DNA of 64,000 nucleotides from Acestrorhynchus altus (GCA_034509495.1 CM067505.1:10567067-10631066); one strand, 5' to 3'. Positions 11,145-24,529 are shown, numbered from the stretch's first letter. Numbers and translations: made by a program. The notes: generated by a model from the letters alone, not told the origin.

Positions 11145-12985
11145 ATGAGTGATTGGATGTAAATAGTCATACGATAACATAAACAGAAAGAAACTGAACT
11201 GCTTTCACAGATTAACTGGTTTATCAGCTATAAAAAGTGCCTGGATTTGACAGTGGATCAGCCTCTCATAACCTTCTATAAACTACATTGGCCAAATGAT
11301 CTAAAACATAAACATAGCTAATCCATTTGTGTGCTTGAACTTCAAAAACATAGCAATTCGGAAATTGGTTTAGGAATCAGTATTTCATATCCAAAAAGCA
11401 CAGTACTGACCACTGACAAGGTCATTTTGCTTAGCTTTTAATATACAAAGGAAATGTATTGAATATGGTTGTTTAACACCACCACCTTTTTCCATATATG
11501 TGTAACTTTCACTACATACAACACCTAGATTTACAAGAATATAAAAAATATTTCTACCCCAATAATTTATTTAGAGGGATTTTGTATGTTCTGAGGAGAT
11601 ACATTGCTTTTTAATAATAAAGCTCATAAAATTCTTAATTGTCAAGATATATTGTATAGATTTAAGAGGATTTCATTAACCAAGGGTGTTACGGTGCATT
11701 ACCCCCACGTATCAGTCAGATAGCTCAGAAATGTGTCCCTCTCATCACAGAATGCCATTCACCTTGACTTTACAGGACCTTCACATAATATTCTTTATCA
11801 ATTGTATACACTTAGAATGGTTATTAATTGGTTATTTACATGGTTAGACAGCTCTTCTGTGTGATGGTGGACAGGTTGTTTTTTTGTTTTTTCAAGAACC
11901 TGCTGAAAATAAGTTCCTCTATATGCTTACCTCAAAGATTACTTCCATAATGGAATGTAATAAACAATAAGCCAATCTTTTTAATGTGGTTAGGAAAGTA
12001 AGACTTTAGTGAAATTCTGATAACATATTATATTAAATGTTATTGTATATTATTTAGAAACTGTTCAAACCCTCTAAAGCCAGTGCATCTGAATCTGAAC
12101 TTTCAGATTGATTGATTTTGACACCTTTATCTGATAGTCAATCAATGATGAGTGATTAGCAACACCTTGCACATCCTGACAGGAAAAGGACCAGTTATAC
12201 TGGGATCAGGGAGTGTTTGCCCACCTGGCTGGGGTGGGTATCCCCAAGGGAGTGTGAGGGCTAGGGAGTGCGTTCAGCCCAGCATGTTTGCATGTGTGCA
12301 TGCCGTGAGCTTGATGGGATTAGGACGCTGCCGGTCGTTCTCTCCGCATAGACCCAAAGTCCACTTGCTCTTCCACGTGGCCTCCTCTCCACCCCAGTTC
12401 AGAAAGCAGGGCAGGCTAGCAGTTGAGGGAGGAGGAGATGGGAGTGTTAGTGATGGGGTGGTCTGTGTTCCTACTCTCTACCATATACAGCATAGTTTGC
12501 TTCCCAGCTAGCAGAGAACATTACAGGGACATTCAACAATGCTTTAAAAGGCTCCAGGACACTTGACACCATTACATTGCAGTAATTATGTTGTTAGAAA
12601 GTTTTTAGAATGTTATTAAGACATATAGTATTAGAATGTTAAGAACAACATTTCCATTTAGACATAAATCCTTAATTTAGGATCAATAAGGATTCTATCT
12701 GTCTATCCTAAAACTAACAGTATAAAAATACCAAATGTACCATAAATATATCACTTACATCACATACATCACCAAGTGTGAAAGTCCATATATGACTGTG
12801 AGGAAAAAATGAATAAACATGAAAAAATAAAATAAAAATACATTCAGAACATTCTAATGGGGGTTTGCAAACTTTAAGCACCTCTGTGTGTTACATAAAT
12901 AGCATATAACATGCAAACAGAAACTCTTACTGAGAAAGACTTTCCACAAAGTCCAATTTCTTCAGTTACTTGCTTGTCATGTGGC
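11143..12985. other. Intergenic; GC-richer unique patch at 12160-12520
   Basis: Mostly AT-rich with no recognised element. The 12160-12520 patch is GC-rich, apparently unique and open in one frame for 119 codons, but that translation resembles no protein and has no splice or polyadenylation context. It could be a regulatory element. Confidence 0.3.
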
Positions 12986-13290
12986 ATAAGCTACCGGATC
13001 ATTCTCAGCACTGCAGTGACACTGACATGATGATCATGTGTTAATGTGTGTTGTGGTGGTATGGGTGGCTCAGACACCGCAGTGCTGCTGGAGTGCCAGC
13101 ACAACACACACTAAGTCACCACCACCATGTCACTGTCACTGCAGTCCCTAGAATGACCCATCATCTACATAATACCTGCTCTGTGGTGGTCCTGTGGGGT
13201 CCTGATTATAGAAGAAACAGGTGAAAAGAGGCTAATGGAATATGCAGAGAAACAGATGGACTGCAGACTCTAATGGTAGATCTAAAACGT
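12986..13290 (+). mobile_element. Internal fragment of a palindromic DNA-transposon family
   Basis: This carries the internal blocks 'attctcagcactgcagtga', 'acactgacatgatg', 'cagacaccgcagtgctgctg', 'cagcacaacacacacta', 'caccaccaccatgtcactg' and 'gagaaacagatggactgcag'. They recur, partly in shared order, in the complete copy at 60938-61591. The terminal inverted repeats are missing here. The middle folds back on itself (cagtgctgctg with cagcac; gtgtgttgtggtggt with accaccaccatg), a hallmark of the family. Confidence 0.7.
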
Positions 13291-14620
13291 TTTTTGTCCT
13301 ATCCCAGCTTAACTGATGTGAACAGCCACCCCTATTAAGCGGCACCACATGATTTTGCTGTCAGACTAAAAACGTCAAAAACAGCTAGCTAAGCAGGTAA
13401 GGTACAGAAAAACAGGGGCTAGAGAGTGGGACCTAAAGATGAAGGGACATCAGAAGAAAAGGTGCAATTACTTCTCCTTTCTTATGGAAATGCTAATGAA
13501 GTAGGAGAGAGGGCAGCAGACAATGGCTTCTACAGGCAGGTTGAGCGTCACCATGTAAACAGCTTCCTGCCAAGGAGCCATTTACCCTCACTTTTACTGA
13601 CTAACAAGTTATCTCCACAACCGACTACAAAGAGCTGGGCTCCTTCAAAGACCACCACGACCAGCAGTGGAAGCACCAGGCCACAGCACAGCTTTCCCAG
13701 GACTAAAAACATCCCAACTAATGATTATGTACAAATTCTCTTTTTCCTCATAAATTTAATCTCTATTATGTAACACTCATAAAAATCATTCTAGCAGCCA
13801 TTGTAACTTTTAGGATATCCTAAGATAGTGTTTCAATCATCACATGAAAAAAAATATCAACTAAAAACTAAAAATCATATGATTTGAATTGTTTCTTCAA
13901 TCTTTTATTTAATCCTTAATTGCTGTAAATGTTTCTCATCAGACCTCATTATTGTGCTTTAAATTGATGAAGTAATTATTAGCTGACCAAGGATTGTTTA
14001 CAGTGCTCAGGCATTGAGGCACTATATTCTGTTATATTACTGGAAGACATTTGTAGTTTTAGGCTATACGTAGGTGTTTAATAATAAAGTGGCACTTTTA
14101 ATATATCTTTTAAATGCTAAAGTAAATGAGAAGGGAAGAAAATTGGGTTTCTATACCACTTTTCCCATGGGTTTGATTTCACAGTCAGAGAGACATGCCA
14201 TGCCACACTGAAAAGCATCCTTAAGTAATACTCCTACACTAACATTTGTCTATGTATATAACAAGATTCAAAATTTAAGTCGCTTTGGATACAAGTGTCA
14301 GCCAAATACCAAAAAGGTACATTATTTTAAATCAGAGAGTTATGATATAAAAGGTGGATATCATAATTGTACTTGCAATGCCACCAGACAGTTGTTTAGA
14401 ACCTTTAAACAACCTGTTTAAAAAACCTTAAGTTAAGGCTAATGTGGTTTTATGTAGAACCTTACTATAGAATGTTCTTTAAAGAAACATCTTTGTCAGG
14501 TTTTCCATATAAATACACAAAGGCACACTCAAATATTAAAATTGGGCTCATGGTTCTATGTAGGACCATTCATTTTACTAAAGAACTTTTGCATTTTATT
14601 CATTAACTAGAAATTATTGT
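13291..14620. other. Intergenic; possible 'aaagaacc' MITE debris at 14380-14600
   Basis: Mostly unique AT-rich sequence. Around 14380-14600 repeated words of the type 'tagaacctt', 'gttctttaaagaaac' and 'gttctatgtag' look like decayed short fold-back elements similar to those near 40.3, 55.5 and 56.2 kb. Termini could not be defined. Confidence 0.3.
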
Positions 14621-14757
14621 TAAATGCGATGGACTGACACAAATGTCCAGGGTTGTTCCTGTCTTGCGCCCAATGATTCAGAGTAGGTGCCAGACCCACC
14701 ACCACCCTGAGCAGGATGATGCGGATAGGGAGATGAATGAATTAATTGAGTGAATTT
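14621..14757 (+). mobile_element. LINE-2-like 3' end
   Basis: The stretch reads 'cagggttgttcctgtcttg', 'cgcccaatgattca', 'ccagacccaccaccaccctg', then 'gatagggagatgaatgaatt'. This is the usual 3' end of fish L2 elements, ending in a short GAAT tandem tail. Only the 3' terminus is present, as expected for 5'-truncated target-primed insertions. Confidence 0.7.
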
Positions 14758-14891
14758 TAGAGTGAATGTTATCTTTCTGCATCAGCCAGTATGTACATGA
14801 TAAATATCAGCATTGGTCCACAGTCTACAGGTATCAGTGCATTCTTATTCACCTAAGTACTTCTGTTTGTCAAGCTGTACATAACATCCAA

Positions 14892-14892
<1 letters not shown>

Positions 14893-14957
<65 letters not shown>
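14893..14957. repeat. (ATT)n microsatellite
   Basis: About 21 uninterrupted ATT units, followed by degenerate TAG/TTG/TTA triplets to about 15002. Confidence 0.95.
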
Positions 14958-15002
14958 GAGTAGTAGTAGTTGTTGCTGTTGCTGTTATTGTTATTGTTGT
15001 TG

Positions 15003-15944
15003 AAATTGGTGCATTATTTACATTTATTCCCAAATATGAGCTGCGGTTACAGGCTGGACAGTTCCAGGCTTAAATAATGACCTACTTGTGCAGTCACACT
15101 TATATGTGATAAAACTCTTGTACAGATCAGGCCATGTGAGTTACACACACACACACTCACACAAAACACACAAACACACAACCATTATCAGATACATCAT
15201 TTCCTGTTCTCTCTGGCTGATGAGTCTGGATGTAATTTCACATTAGACACCTTAGTGTGAAATGTACACTGGAGCTGAATTAACTACTTTTTCTTAGACT
15301 CTGTGTACATTAATCATTACAGCAAGATCCAGAAGGTGTGTGACTTGCCTACTTTTAAAAACCATTATAATATGTGTCAATATGCAGCTTTTATTCTAGG
15401 ACTATATTGAAGCCTTTTTGCTTAAGCTGTGTTGAAGAGCAAAAAATGAATGCCTTTAAACAAGTTCTTATTATGCATATGCAATCACCTTAATGTTGAG
15501 ATAAACACAGTTATCTGGAGCTATAAAAGTTTTAATTTAACAAAAATGAAATATTATGACAGTTACAGATACATTTCTGTACACAATCTATATATTATTA
15601 GTCATAATTAGTATAATTATATAATCAAATTGACCCATCATACATTTATATTACCACAAGGGACACAATTCCAGTGTTTTTCGATGGTCAACCTCAGTGG
15701 ACATAATAAATGAGCCAGCCTATGGGGGGCACTACATTCACATTCACATTTTAGGATATGTCCACACAGAGAATATCCCTAGCTAGTGTCAACAGATATT
15801 CCAAAGATATTTCCAAGCTTAGATGCTACAAAATCCAAACATCTGCATGGGCAGCTACATACAAAAGATGCACACTATGGCAGACTGCCAAAGTAATAAA
15901 CACAAGATTAGTGGTAACTTCTTCAGTCAGCATTAGAATATATT
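15003..15944. other. Intergenic, nothing recognised
   Basis: AT-rich unique sequence with a short CA-rich patch at 15142-15182. Confidence 0.4.
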
Positions 15945-16725
15945 GAGCAACTCTTTGGACACTCTTCAGGGAAGTTCATTTCACCATCTTGGTGTCAGGG
16001 CAGAGAAAAGTCTAGATGCTTGACTTCATAAATGCATCTTGAAGGATGGTGGGTCAAGCATAGCTGTACTTAAAGCTTGATAGGTTGTTGGTAGGGATCA
16101 GGTTTAGACCATTGCCATCAGTTTGGGAGGGCCAATTTTGGCTTTGTATTTTTGAATGAATGTTTTAAATCTGATGTGGGCTGTCGCAGGAAGACAGTGA
16201 AGAGAACTCAGTAAAGGAGTTACATGGGCGTGGCTAAGATTGATGGCAAGACGTGTGTTTTGGATCAGAGGAAAGGATGAGAAGGGACACATGGGAACAT
16301 TAAGGAATGCAATAGTGAAGCCTTTAGATTACAAGGTACTGAACAAGCACCTGAGTGAACCTATCTAGAGAGAAAGAAAATTGTATTCTCTGGATTTTAT
16401 AGAGAAATCATCTGACTCAATCATGATTTGACAATAATAATCTCATAATAATGAGATAACTGGCCATACACAACTATGCCAAGGCTTTGTGCTCCTGCAG
16501 CTGGAGTGATCAAGGAAATCTCAAATGGCAAAATCATGACGACAGCAAAATACAGTAGTTCATGCTAGGGTTGATCTTCAGGGAATGGGCTGCCAACTAT
16601 AACAAGACATCAGTGAGACATGCTGAGATACAAGTACAAACTTGGGTGTCAGAAGGTGGAAATGAAAAGATGAGTTGAGTATCATCAGCATTGCATAGGT
16701 AGGAGAACCCATGCCAGTATATTAC
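15945..16725. mobile_element. Long decayed repeat (retroelement-derived unit)
   Basis: Blocks in order: 'ttcaccatcttggtgtcagg', 'cttgaaggatggtgggtcaa', 'agctgtacttaaagcttg', 'tctgatgtgggctgtcgcag', 'agacagtgaagagaactcag', then 'gacatgctgagatacaagta', 'aacttgggtgtcag' and 'gttgagtatcatcagcattg'. I recognise this ordered series as a common dispersed fish repeat of about 0.8-1 kb, which probably derives from a retroelement coding region or 3' end. This copy is heavily mutated. The superfamily was not decided. Confidence 0.55.
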
Positions 16726-16734
16726 TGCACTATA

Positions 16735-17110
16735 TCAGGCACACGGTGAGGAGGCGGAGTGGTCCAGCCTATGGCTGTGGTAAAAGATCCAGGATTAGGG
16801 GGCTATATCTATTGTTCTTTAATGAGTGGCTTTGATCTGAGCTCAGCGTTTAGTGTTTGTTCACCTGGGCCACAGCAGTGCTGGGGTAAGCCTGGCTTTG
16901 GGCTACAGGAGAGGGTGCTGCTGGGTAGTAACAAGGAGAGGGGGCATGCATGATGTGCATAGAGGCTTACGAGGGAGATTTGGCTTCTTGCAGGTAACAC
17001 TTCCCAGCGAGCTACTGCTGCTGGCGTGGGAATGCAGTAAAAGAAACCCAGCTTAGCTCCTGCCTCCTTTGTCTGTGCTGTTTTTATGGCCTGTCCCACA
17101 GCTCAAGTGA
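16735..17110. promoter_or_regulatory. Possible conserved non-coding element
   Basis: GC-rich unique block next to a repeat. It includes CTTTGATCTG (TCF/LEF-like, 16828-16837), GTTTGTTCACCTG (fork-head-like core plus an E-box-like CACCTG, about 16855-16867) and TTTTTATGGCC (about 17082-17092). No exon structure was found, although several short frames are open on both strands. Enhancer function is inferred from motif content only. Confidence 0.25.
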
Positions 17111-17846
17111 TGAGCCTCCAGTTCCACAGGACCCAGTGGATGTCTTTAGAGAGATACTCCAGATAAATTTAGGGGCAGAAAAAAATTGCCAAGGTCGTAT
17201 GTTACCGGGATACATATATAATGAAACTTGAAGTACTTGGTGCATTTTGAATGAGTCAAATAAAGATTCCAGCAAAACAAACACAACATGTCTGTCAGTT
17301 CAACTAGTTGATGCCATGGAGGCCTATGACAAAAAGAGTTGTTCTATAAGAGTGGGTTGTGGTTCTGTAATTTCATGTACTTGGTTAACATGTATATATT
17401 TGATACAGTTATTGTGTGATGCTCAGTAGATAACACCACATAATATGACTGCATTATTAAGTGGCTCAATTCTACACAAAAATAAATTAACATTACTGAA
17501 GCTGTACTGACTATCAAATGTTTTTGCCATATTGAATAAAAGGTACCTGGAGTTACAGAATAGAGATAAAGGGGCGCAGTAACAGTACAATACAGCTGAG
17601 GAACACTTTAAGCAAGACACCTAATCCCCACTTGCTCCTCAGGTGCTGAGTTGTGTGTGCCCAGTCACCATTGAACATTTGTATTTTCAGATGGGGTGAA
17701 TACAAAGGCAACATTACATTCAGAGTGTATAAAAATGGTTTTAATGATCTGATTTATTAGGCGTGTCAAAGGATTGGACATGTATCACGTGTATCTTTGA
17801 ACATGTGTTAAATCTCAGGGAATTACAACATTTCAGGACACCTTTG

Positions 17847-17848
17847 TT

Positions 17849-17888
<40 letters not shown>

Positions 17889-17922
17889 GGAGAGAGAGAG
17901 AGAGGGAGAGAGAGGGAGAGAG
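17847..17922. repeat. (TG)n-(AG)n compound microsatellite
   Basis: About 12 TG units are followed directly by about 25 AG units with a few GGG interruptions. Confidence 0.95.
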
Positions 17923-18381
17923 CTTATTGCTTACAGTAATATACTCAAATTTCAAATGAAATTATCTAAAATTTAATAATTGTATGTGATTCATCATGCA
18001 ATGAATGTAATATATACAACAGTTTATACCTTTTTTGAATTAAATGATAAAAATATGCACCTATTCACAGTATTCTAATTCCCAGAGATACATTAGTATA
18101 GCCTGAGGGTGTTGATAGGCTAAGAGGAAATTCACCATTATGTGACACCTACACATCCACTCTGTCTGCGAATTTATAGCCTTATCTATTCAGTGACCAT
18201 TGACTATTTACAACAGATTTTATCAGTCCTATTGGCCAATCAGTCCAATTCAAATGGGGAAATGATTCACTTTCGCAGCTAAAATGCAGTGTAAAACGAT
18301 TCGAAAAATATATTTTAGATTTAAAGCTGCAACAATACATTTTATTCATCCCCAAATATGTTCTGACTAATCAAAACAGTC

Positions 18382-18383
<2 letters not shown>

Positions 18384-18444
<61 letters not shown>
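18384..18444. repeat. (GT)n microsatellite
   Basis: About 30 GT units. A complementary (CA)n array lies about 190 bp to the right. Confidence 0.95.
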
Positions 18445-18446
<2 letters not shown>

Positions 18447-18636
18447 ATAGGAAGTACCTTGAGATCAACATTTCTTTTTGAGGGAGACCTGGCCAAGACA
18501 ACACACCTTTTCCAGTTACAAGAAACTGGTGTGTGTACTTTGATGGCACAGCTGGTGACTACAGGGAAGGGATTAATTGTGTTTTCTCACACACTGGTGA
18601 GCACTGACCTCATCTGCACATATTTAAACCATGAAA

Positions 18637-18637
18637 C

Positions 18638-18666
<29 letters not shown>
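18637..18666. repeat. (CA)n microsatellite
   Basis: About 14 CA units in inverted relation to the (GT)n at 18384-18444. Confidence 0.95.
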
Positions 18667-18668
<2 letters not shown>

Positions 18669-21160
18669 AGGCTTAGCAGCCTAGTTGCCCAAGACAATTC
18701 CATCGATTTTTCAAATTTTGGCAATGTTTGACAAGTAAAGTCATTCAGAGTGGTTTGGTGTGAAATGGTTTATTACAAAGAATATTAGAGCTGATTCTAT
18801 TTAGTGGTGATGATAAGAACCAGGGGTCACAGAACAAATAGCTGTAAACCATGTTAAACTACATGTCTTGTAGACATGTTTTTAATATATATTTAAATAT
18901 TTGTCATTTGAAAACAAATAAACTATGCTTTCAGTATTTTTTATTGATATACTGACCTAAACTATATTTAGCTATATTTGCCTTGTACTGACAAGTGAAC
19001 AGAAAGGTTTAGGTATATTTGTTCAATTTTTGTAATAAATCTTTTTCTTTCATTCTAAATTAACATAAAAAAACTATTTACTATTTTAGGGTTGTGTTTT
19101 GGGGGGGGGGGGGGGTCTTCCAAGATGTGAGGGCATTGTAACAGCCTTGATTCAGGTTTTTATGATTGCTTAAGCATGATTTTGGAAACAGGACCCATTT
19201 TTTTTCTTCTACACACAAGTAGAAGAAGACACTTGCTCTCTTTAGCAAAATGGATGACCCAGTTTTGTCACCACATGGCACAGACAGGGTTCATATGCAC
19301 AGACTGTGTTTGAACCAGTTCCACACTGCTGTTCTGAATCTAAAACACCTCTAGTGTTGCAGCCTTGATTTGATTCTATTCAGAAATGTAGCTTGTATAA
19401 AATACATATAAAACCAAACACAACACACAAGACCAGTAACACCAGTCCTGCACACTGAAATGCAAAATAGAATACAGAAACACAGCAGAACATAAACACA
19501 GTAAAACATAAACACAGCAAAAACAAATTTGGTGACAAAAAAGAAAGCATGCAAAAAAGAAAAAAAAACAACAACCTCTAAGCATCATCTTTTCACCATC
19601 TTTTATGGCCATAACATGTCCACATCACAGGCTGTATCCTCTATCACAGAGAGGGAATGATCTTTTGAATGGTGACTTTATTTTTGTACAGACTCTGCAT
19701 CACTTTGATCACAGGCCTCCTGCGTGGTATGAAAGTGGGGTATCCTCACATAGGGCTGGAGAAAAAAAGCCTCCTCAGCACAGGTAAGGAATGGAGAGTA
19801 CGTTGAGAGATAGTGGACTGCTGAAAAAAACAGAGCAGATTTATGGATAGAAACACTGTCCCAGATGACACAGTTTATCATCTTTCTGCATCTATTTGGT
19901 GTTCTGATTAAGTGTAGTCTGTCTAGAAAAAAGAGAGTATGAGCTGTGCTATAAAGACCTCAGCTGACATGACAGTTGAGATCTCCATTTTGAAGGACAA
20001 ATTGTAATGTTTCCACCCAATTGACCCACAATTTTCAAAATAGTTCTGTGGCCAATGATTTGACAAAAGCCAGCCTAAAAAATACATTTATACAGGATTT
20101 CATCAGCATCTATTTGCAAAATCTCCTGAAAATTTTGAGTGTGCAGTTCACAGTACTGGTGTACACTACCTCCATAACCAGTTATATCCTTTTATAATGA
20201 CTGTGCCTGAATGTTGCACTTACTTAAATAAGCATCTAAGTTTCTATACACTTGACAGCCATGTTTGATCATTTGTTTCAAATGTCTATACATAGCAAAT
20301 AAGGTGAAATTTGTTCAGTGTTGTGTAAAACACAGTGTATAGTATTCTGCTAAAAGTGTGAGCCTTATAATTGTGCAGATGGGGGCAAAAGTCATGTTTC
20401 ACTAACTGAGTTATTTTGAATTTTAGCATGTAAAAACATTAGCATGAAAAAACATAAAAGCTTAGCTCTTGTTAGTGCAAGAAACTAACCTCCTAGCAAC
20501 TAGAGCAAGGAACAGACACTTATGAATGACTCAGAACTAGAGAAGTACTGTTTTTGTTTTTATTTGGGCACTTTATTCTTTATTGCATTGTGGTCTGTGT
20601 GTACATCTCTGATTTTACAAAAATAAAAACAAAAAACTAGTAAATCAATAGTATACCTTTGCAGCCAAGAGCTTCAGAGGACAGTGAATGGTCTGGAATG
20701 GAGTGGATCACAACATGGGTGTACTCAACTAATCCCCCTAAACCCATGGTTTGGGGATGAATGGAAAGTGGAGCCCTGGGCATACATCCATAGTTGGTGT
20801 ATTTGTTGGTGTGTGCTCACTAGTCCTACACAAAGTACACTTAAAAGTAAAAGGACAGCCCATATTTAGTATTGACACGTATTACTGGTGCATCTAAAAA
20901 TAGAATACTGTAAAAAGGTTTTTGATAATATTATTGATAATATTATTAAAAGTTGTCATATAAAACTGTCATATATTTTATATTCATTACAATTAAATTG
21001 ATATAAGTGTTTCAAGTTTTTTTTGTTTTAAAGTTTAAATACTGTGATTAGTAATCTATTCACATTTAAATTAAAAAGGTCTAATATTTGAAGATTCTGG
21101 ATTTCTCATGAGCTATAAGCCATACTAATCAACAGTAAAACAAACATTACAATTCACACA
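18667..21160. other. Intergenic, nothing recognised; poly-G at 19100-19115
   Basis: AT-rich sequence with a poly-G run near 19100-19115 and A-rich patches. Overlapping open frames on the minus strand at 19351-19612 reflect purine bias on the plus strand and are not genes. Confidence 0.4.
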
Positions 21161-21300
21161 CCGTGTGTAAATCGACTACAGGAGAAACCCAGAGCACTGC
21201 ACTGCACAAAACCTGCACAGAAATCACCTTACAGACAGTGATCAGAATGGGCACTGAACCCCTATCTGTGGGCCCACCATGCCATCCTGCCAGGACATTT
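21161..21300 (+). mobile_element. LINE-related 3' fragment
   Basis: The blocks 'aggagaaacccagagcactg', 'caaaacctgcacagaaatca', 'gggcactgaacccctatctg' and 'ccaccatgccatcctgcc' match, in order, the common fish repeat that reads as '...gaaacccacgcagacac...gaacccaggac...caccgtgccgcc'. The copy is short and old. A related fragment lies at 36240-36465. Confidence 0.5.
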
Positions 21301-22127
21301 TTTTTTAATTAATGTGGTGAGGTTCAGGATAATTACAGAAGGATAGCACTGAATGTACATAAATTTACAACAGAGGAACGGCTCATGTGTGGTACTTTAT
21401 AGTATGTAACATATAGAATAGATAAAACAAAAAATCGGCAGAATGTGTGAAAGAGAAAGTCATTTTGAGAATGCAATGTTGATGGTATAGATTTAAATTT
21501 TAAAATGCCTTGCATGCTTAAAAATGTTTCAGGCCAGACTTTGGAGGAAGAAAAGCATTTTGTACACCATTCAGTGATGTACCTTTAAGAGGCATTTATA
21601 TAGTGCCATTTTCTTCTCAGTTCATATAACCTATTTATGGAACCGAAGTTTCAAGAACTAGTTTAAACCCATTGCTATTGTTGTGCCACAAATTATTTGC
21701 ATATATTGCTTCTTGAGTATAGTATACAAGGTTAGCTCCACCCATTCACTCTGAAGTTTTTAGTTACACAAAGGTCTATTTTATTCAAATGAAGTAAGCC
21801 CCAAGCATCATGTCTTCATCAGCACTCAACTGTTGGCTTGGGTCAGCATTTCTGACAATGAAAACAGCTGTTGCAATGAATCGGTGCCAAATAGCATCTG
21901 CACTTATACATAACTGTCAGTGTTAAAACTAGCACATCTTTTTTTCATAGAAAATCACATTTGTCTATGTTAGTGTTACTTTAAAACAGCTAGAGATGAC
22001 ATTTGTTATAATAACTCTTGTTGGTCTACAGTGATGCAATTGATTGGGACAATGTCTTCATCAGAGGCAGAGGGTCACTGGTTACACACATTCACTCACT
22101 CACACCTAGGCACAGTTTAGAATAGCT

Positions 22128-22262
22128 AATAAGATAAGATAATCCTTTATTAGTCCAGAAGTGGGGAAATTCACAATATTACAGGAGCAAAGGGATAGGG
22201 AAGGCACTCAGTACAAGAATAGATAAAGTATAGTATATACAGTATAATTCACCCACCATATA
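22128..22262 (+). mobile_element. Dispersed short repeat, copy 1
   Basis: It begins with 'aagataagataatcctttat' and continues 'tagtccagaagtggggaaat', 'tcacaatattacaggagcaa' and 'agggataggg'. The same blocks in the same order occur at 36598-36735. Two copies in one window plus tandem-like ends support a dispersed element, probably a short retroelement tail. The family name was not assigned. Confidence 0.6.
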
Positions 22263-22329
22263 TATTTTAAATGTAGGGGAAATCAAAGTATCTAAAGGAA
22301 ACATAATCACTCTGACTGAGCATCAAAGA

Positions 22330-22565
22330 TTGTGTGTACAGATGGGAGAAACTTCCAGAAGATCAACCATCACTGCAACACCAGCCTGGGCTTTGGACAG
22401 AAACCACTTTTCAGCAAAAGACATAGGTAAAAGACATATATGTAAAAGACATATACACCTGGAATTTCCAAAAATGCACCTACATGACTGTGAGAAACAA
22501 GAGTCTCTGGTCTGATGAAACTAAGATTGAACTGTCTCCCATCTGCACAAGGTCATAGATTTTGC
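22330..22565 (+). mobile_element. Internal fragment of a Sleeping-Beauty-type Tc1 transposon
   Basis: The ordered blocks 'gggagaaacttccagaagat', 'caaccatcactgcaacacca', 'ccacttttcagcaaaagaca', 'atgcacctacatgactgtga' and 'gtctctggtctgatgaaact' followed by 'aagattgaactgtct' match the middle of a salmonid-type Tc1 transposase gene. The WSDETK motif with the first catalytic Asp is readable near 22508-22530. A duplicated 'aaaagacatata' stretch near 22430 and a single-frame stop break the frame. No terminal repeats remain. Confidence 0.75.
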
Positions 22566-23010
22566 ATGGACTGAGGAGACACATCCCCACCAATATTCTT
22601 TAGAAGATTTTGTAATTCATACATAATGTTACCCAAAAGCTCTAAATAATTAGTTATCACTAAACGCTATAACCTGTACAGTCTTTTTGGCTAGAATTCA
22701 GCAGCATTACGATGCTGGACTGGACTTTTTGAGTGGGCTGATGTTTTGAAAACACATTATTTGGCCATGGCTCTCAGTCATCTCCAAGACAGTTATTTCC
22801 ATGTTGAGTAGTTTAGTCTTTATATGCATGGCCTATTTATTTGGTTCGAATTGTGCTGCAGGTGGCCTGAATTGTGGTTTCTATTGCAGTGTGTGCATTG
22901 TATTATAATTTGTCTTTATAACTGTGACAGTAAAGGTGTTATTAGTCTGGGCAAAGAGGAGAGAAGCAGTGTGTAATGTGATACTAGACTTAGCCATTTC
23001 TTTTATTTCT
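22566..23010. other. Intergenic, nothing recognised
   Basis: Unique sequence with no supported feature. Confidence 0.4.
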
Positions 23011-23022
23011 TACACACACACA

Positions 23023-23098
<76 letters not shown>

Positions 23099-23104
23099 TA
23101 TATA
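23011..23104. repeat. (CA)n microsatellite
   Basis: About 40 CA units with one CGCG interruption near 23023 and a TACATATATA right end. Confidence 0.95.
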
Positions 23105-24529
23105 CAAACTCACTAATGTTCCCACAGCCTCCCTCTGTTCCTTCAGCAGATGTGGATTGGGCCTTGAGCTACGTCTGTCACTGCTGCGTTTCCACTTCAA
23201 GTTCAGGAAATCTAAACTTTCCTCTCCTAATCACCCTGGCCTTTGAAAGGGATAAAAAGAACTAGCAGGGCGAGTAATTGTTCCCACTCCCCCACCCTCC
23301 TCAGCCTCTATCTTCAACAATAGAGGTAGGAGCTTTGGGATGCTAACGTGAGAGGATGGGGCTCCAGTTTAGGAGTGTACTGCTGACAGGACACAGCAAC
23401 TTTCTACAAATTTCATTAAAAATAAATGTAGGTAAACAGTAAATGGCTTTATGGTTTTTGGAAAAGCTCTTAATTCTGGGCTGCCCATGTGAAGCCCATG
23501 AGACAGGCTTGGCCTGCTAGCGATAAATAACTATATTATTTGTAGGTCCTTTCTTTTTTTATATCATACACAAATAAATATTTTTATTAACCTGTTAAAA
23601 AAATTATACATTTTTAGGGAATGCTATTTGTTTTTTTGTTTTTCATTTCAAGTCCTTTATTTTTGACAGTATATACAAATGTAAATCTTCTTGCCCCATT
23701 TCTTTAGCTCATGCACAGAGCTACTAGCAAAACCAAGATTCCTGAAGGATGCTGACAATTTTGATAGTTTTCTTTATCACAAGCTTTTGTGTATCTATGG
23801 TCAGTGTGTCTATCTCTGTGTGTTTGTATGTCTCCTCTTCCCAGGTTTGACTCATCCCCTATTTACTTATTTAGGCCAGTGAGGAGAGGAGAGCGCAGTG
23901 GAAAATATGCATCGTCCCTTATAAGTGTTCCTTTGTGGAGCACCAGGCCTCTGTAATATTTCTCACCTGAGTGAGAGAGTGCCAATGCCAAGCATCTCTT
24001 AACCCCACCGTCACCAGGGGCTGCACACTGCTGTCTGCTGAACACAAAGTCAGGCCCAGAACAGGCCTGCAGTACAGTCAGCACTGAGACCAATCTCACA
24101 AAACATCTTTGTGGACAGCAGTGTGTACAACACATCTTATTGAAACATCCACTGCAATGTTCTTGAGGGGCTCATAAGTGACATCACTCTAAATAACATT
24201 GTCACAGCATTTACTATTAAAATAACATGTCTGTACTAAACGTATGAGAGTGAGGAAATGAAGTATTGTCCACACAAAACCTTTTAGGTCTAGTTTTCTA
24301 AACAAGTCTTGGAATAACCTGAATAATAAATAAACATTCTCTATTGAAGGAAAATAGTATAAGATTTAATCACTTCCCAGGAGACCAGGCCTTAGACTTG
24401 AAAAGCCTAAATTTTGAGTTAAAGTTAGGGTTAAGGGTTATAGTTTAAAGAATGAACCATTTAAATCCTGAATACTTCAATTCTTCATCCTCAAACCACA
24501 TAAATCACCTTTCAGTTTCATAGCTGTTA
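23105..24529. other. Intergenic, nothing recognised
   Basis: GC content is moderate at 23120-23390 and 23870-24140. No coding structure or repeat homology was recognised. Confidence 0.35.

Noticed and set aside
12152..12511. 119-codon plus frame in the GC-rich patch
   Set aside because: GC-rich DNA lowers stop density; the peptide is not recognised.
19351..19612. Three overlapping Phe/Cys-rich minus frames
   Set aside because: They arise from strand composition bias; there is no start context, domain or splice structure.
22924..23265. Thr/His-rich and Cys/Val-rich frames over CA repeats (also at 10033, 18387, 36851)
   Set aside because: These are translations of microsatellites.
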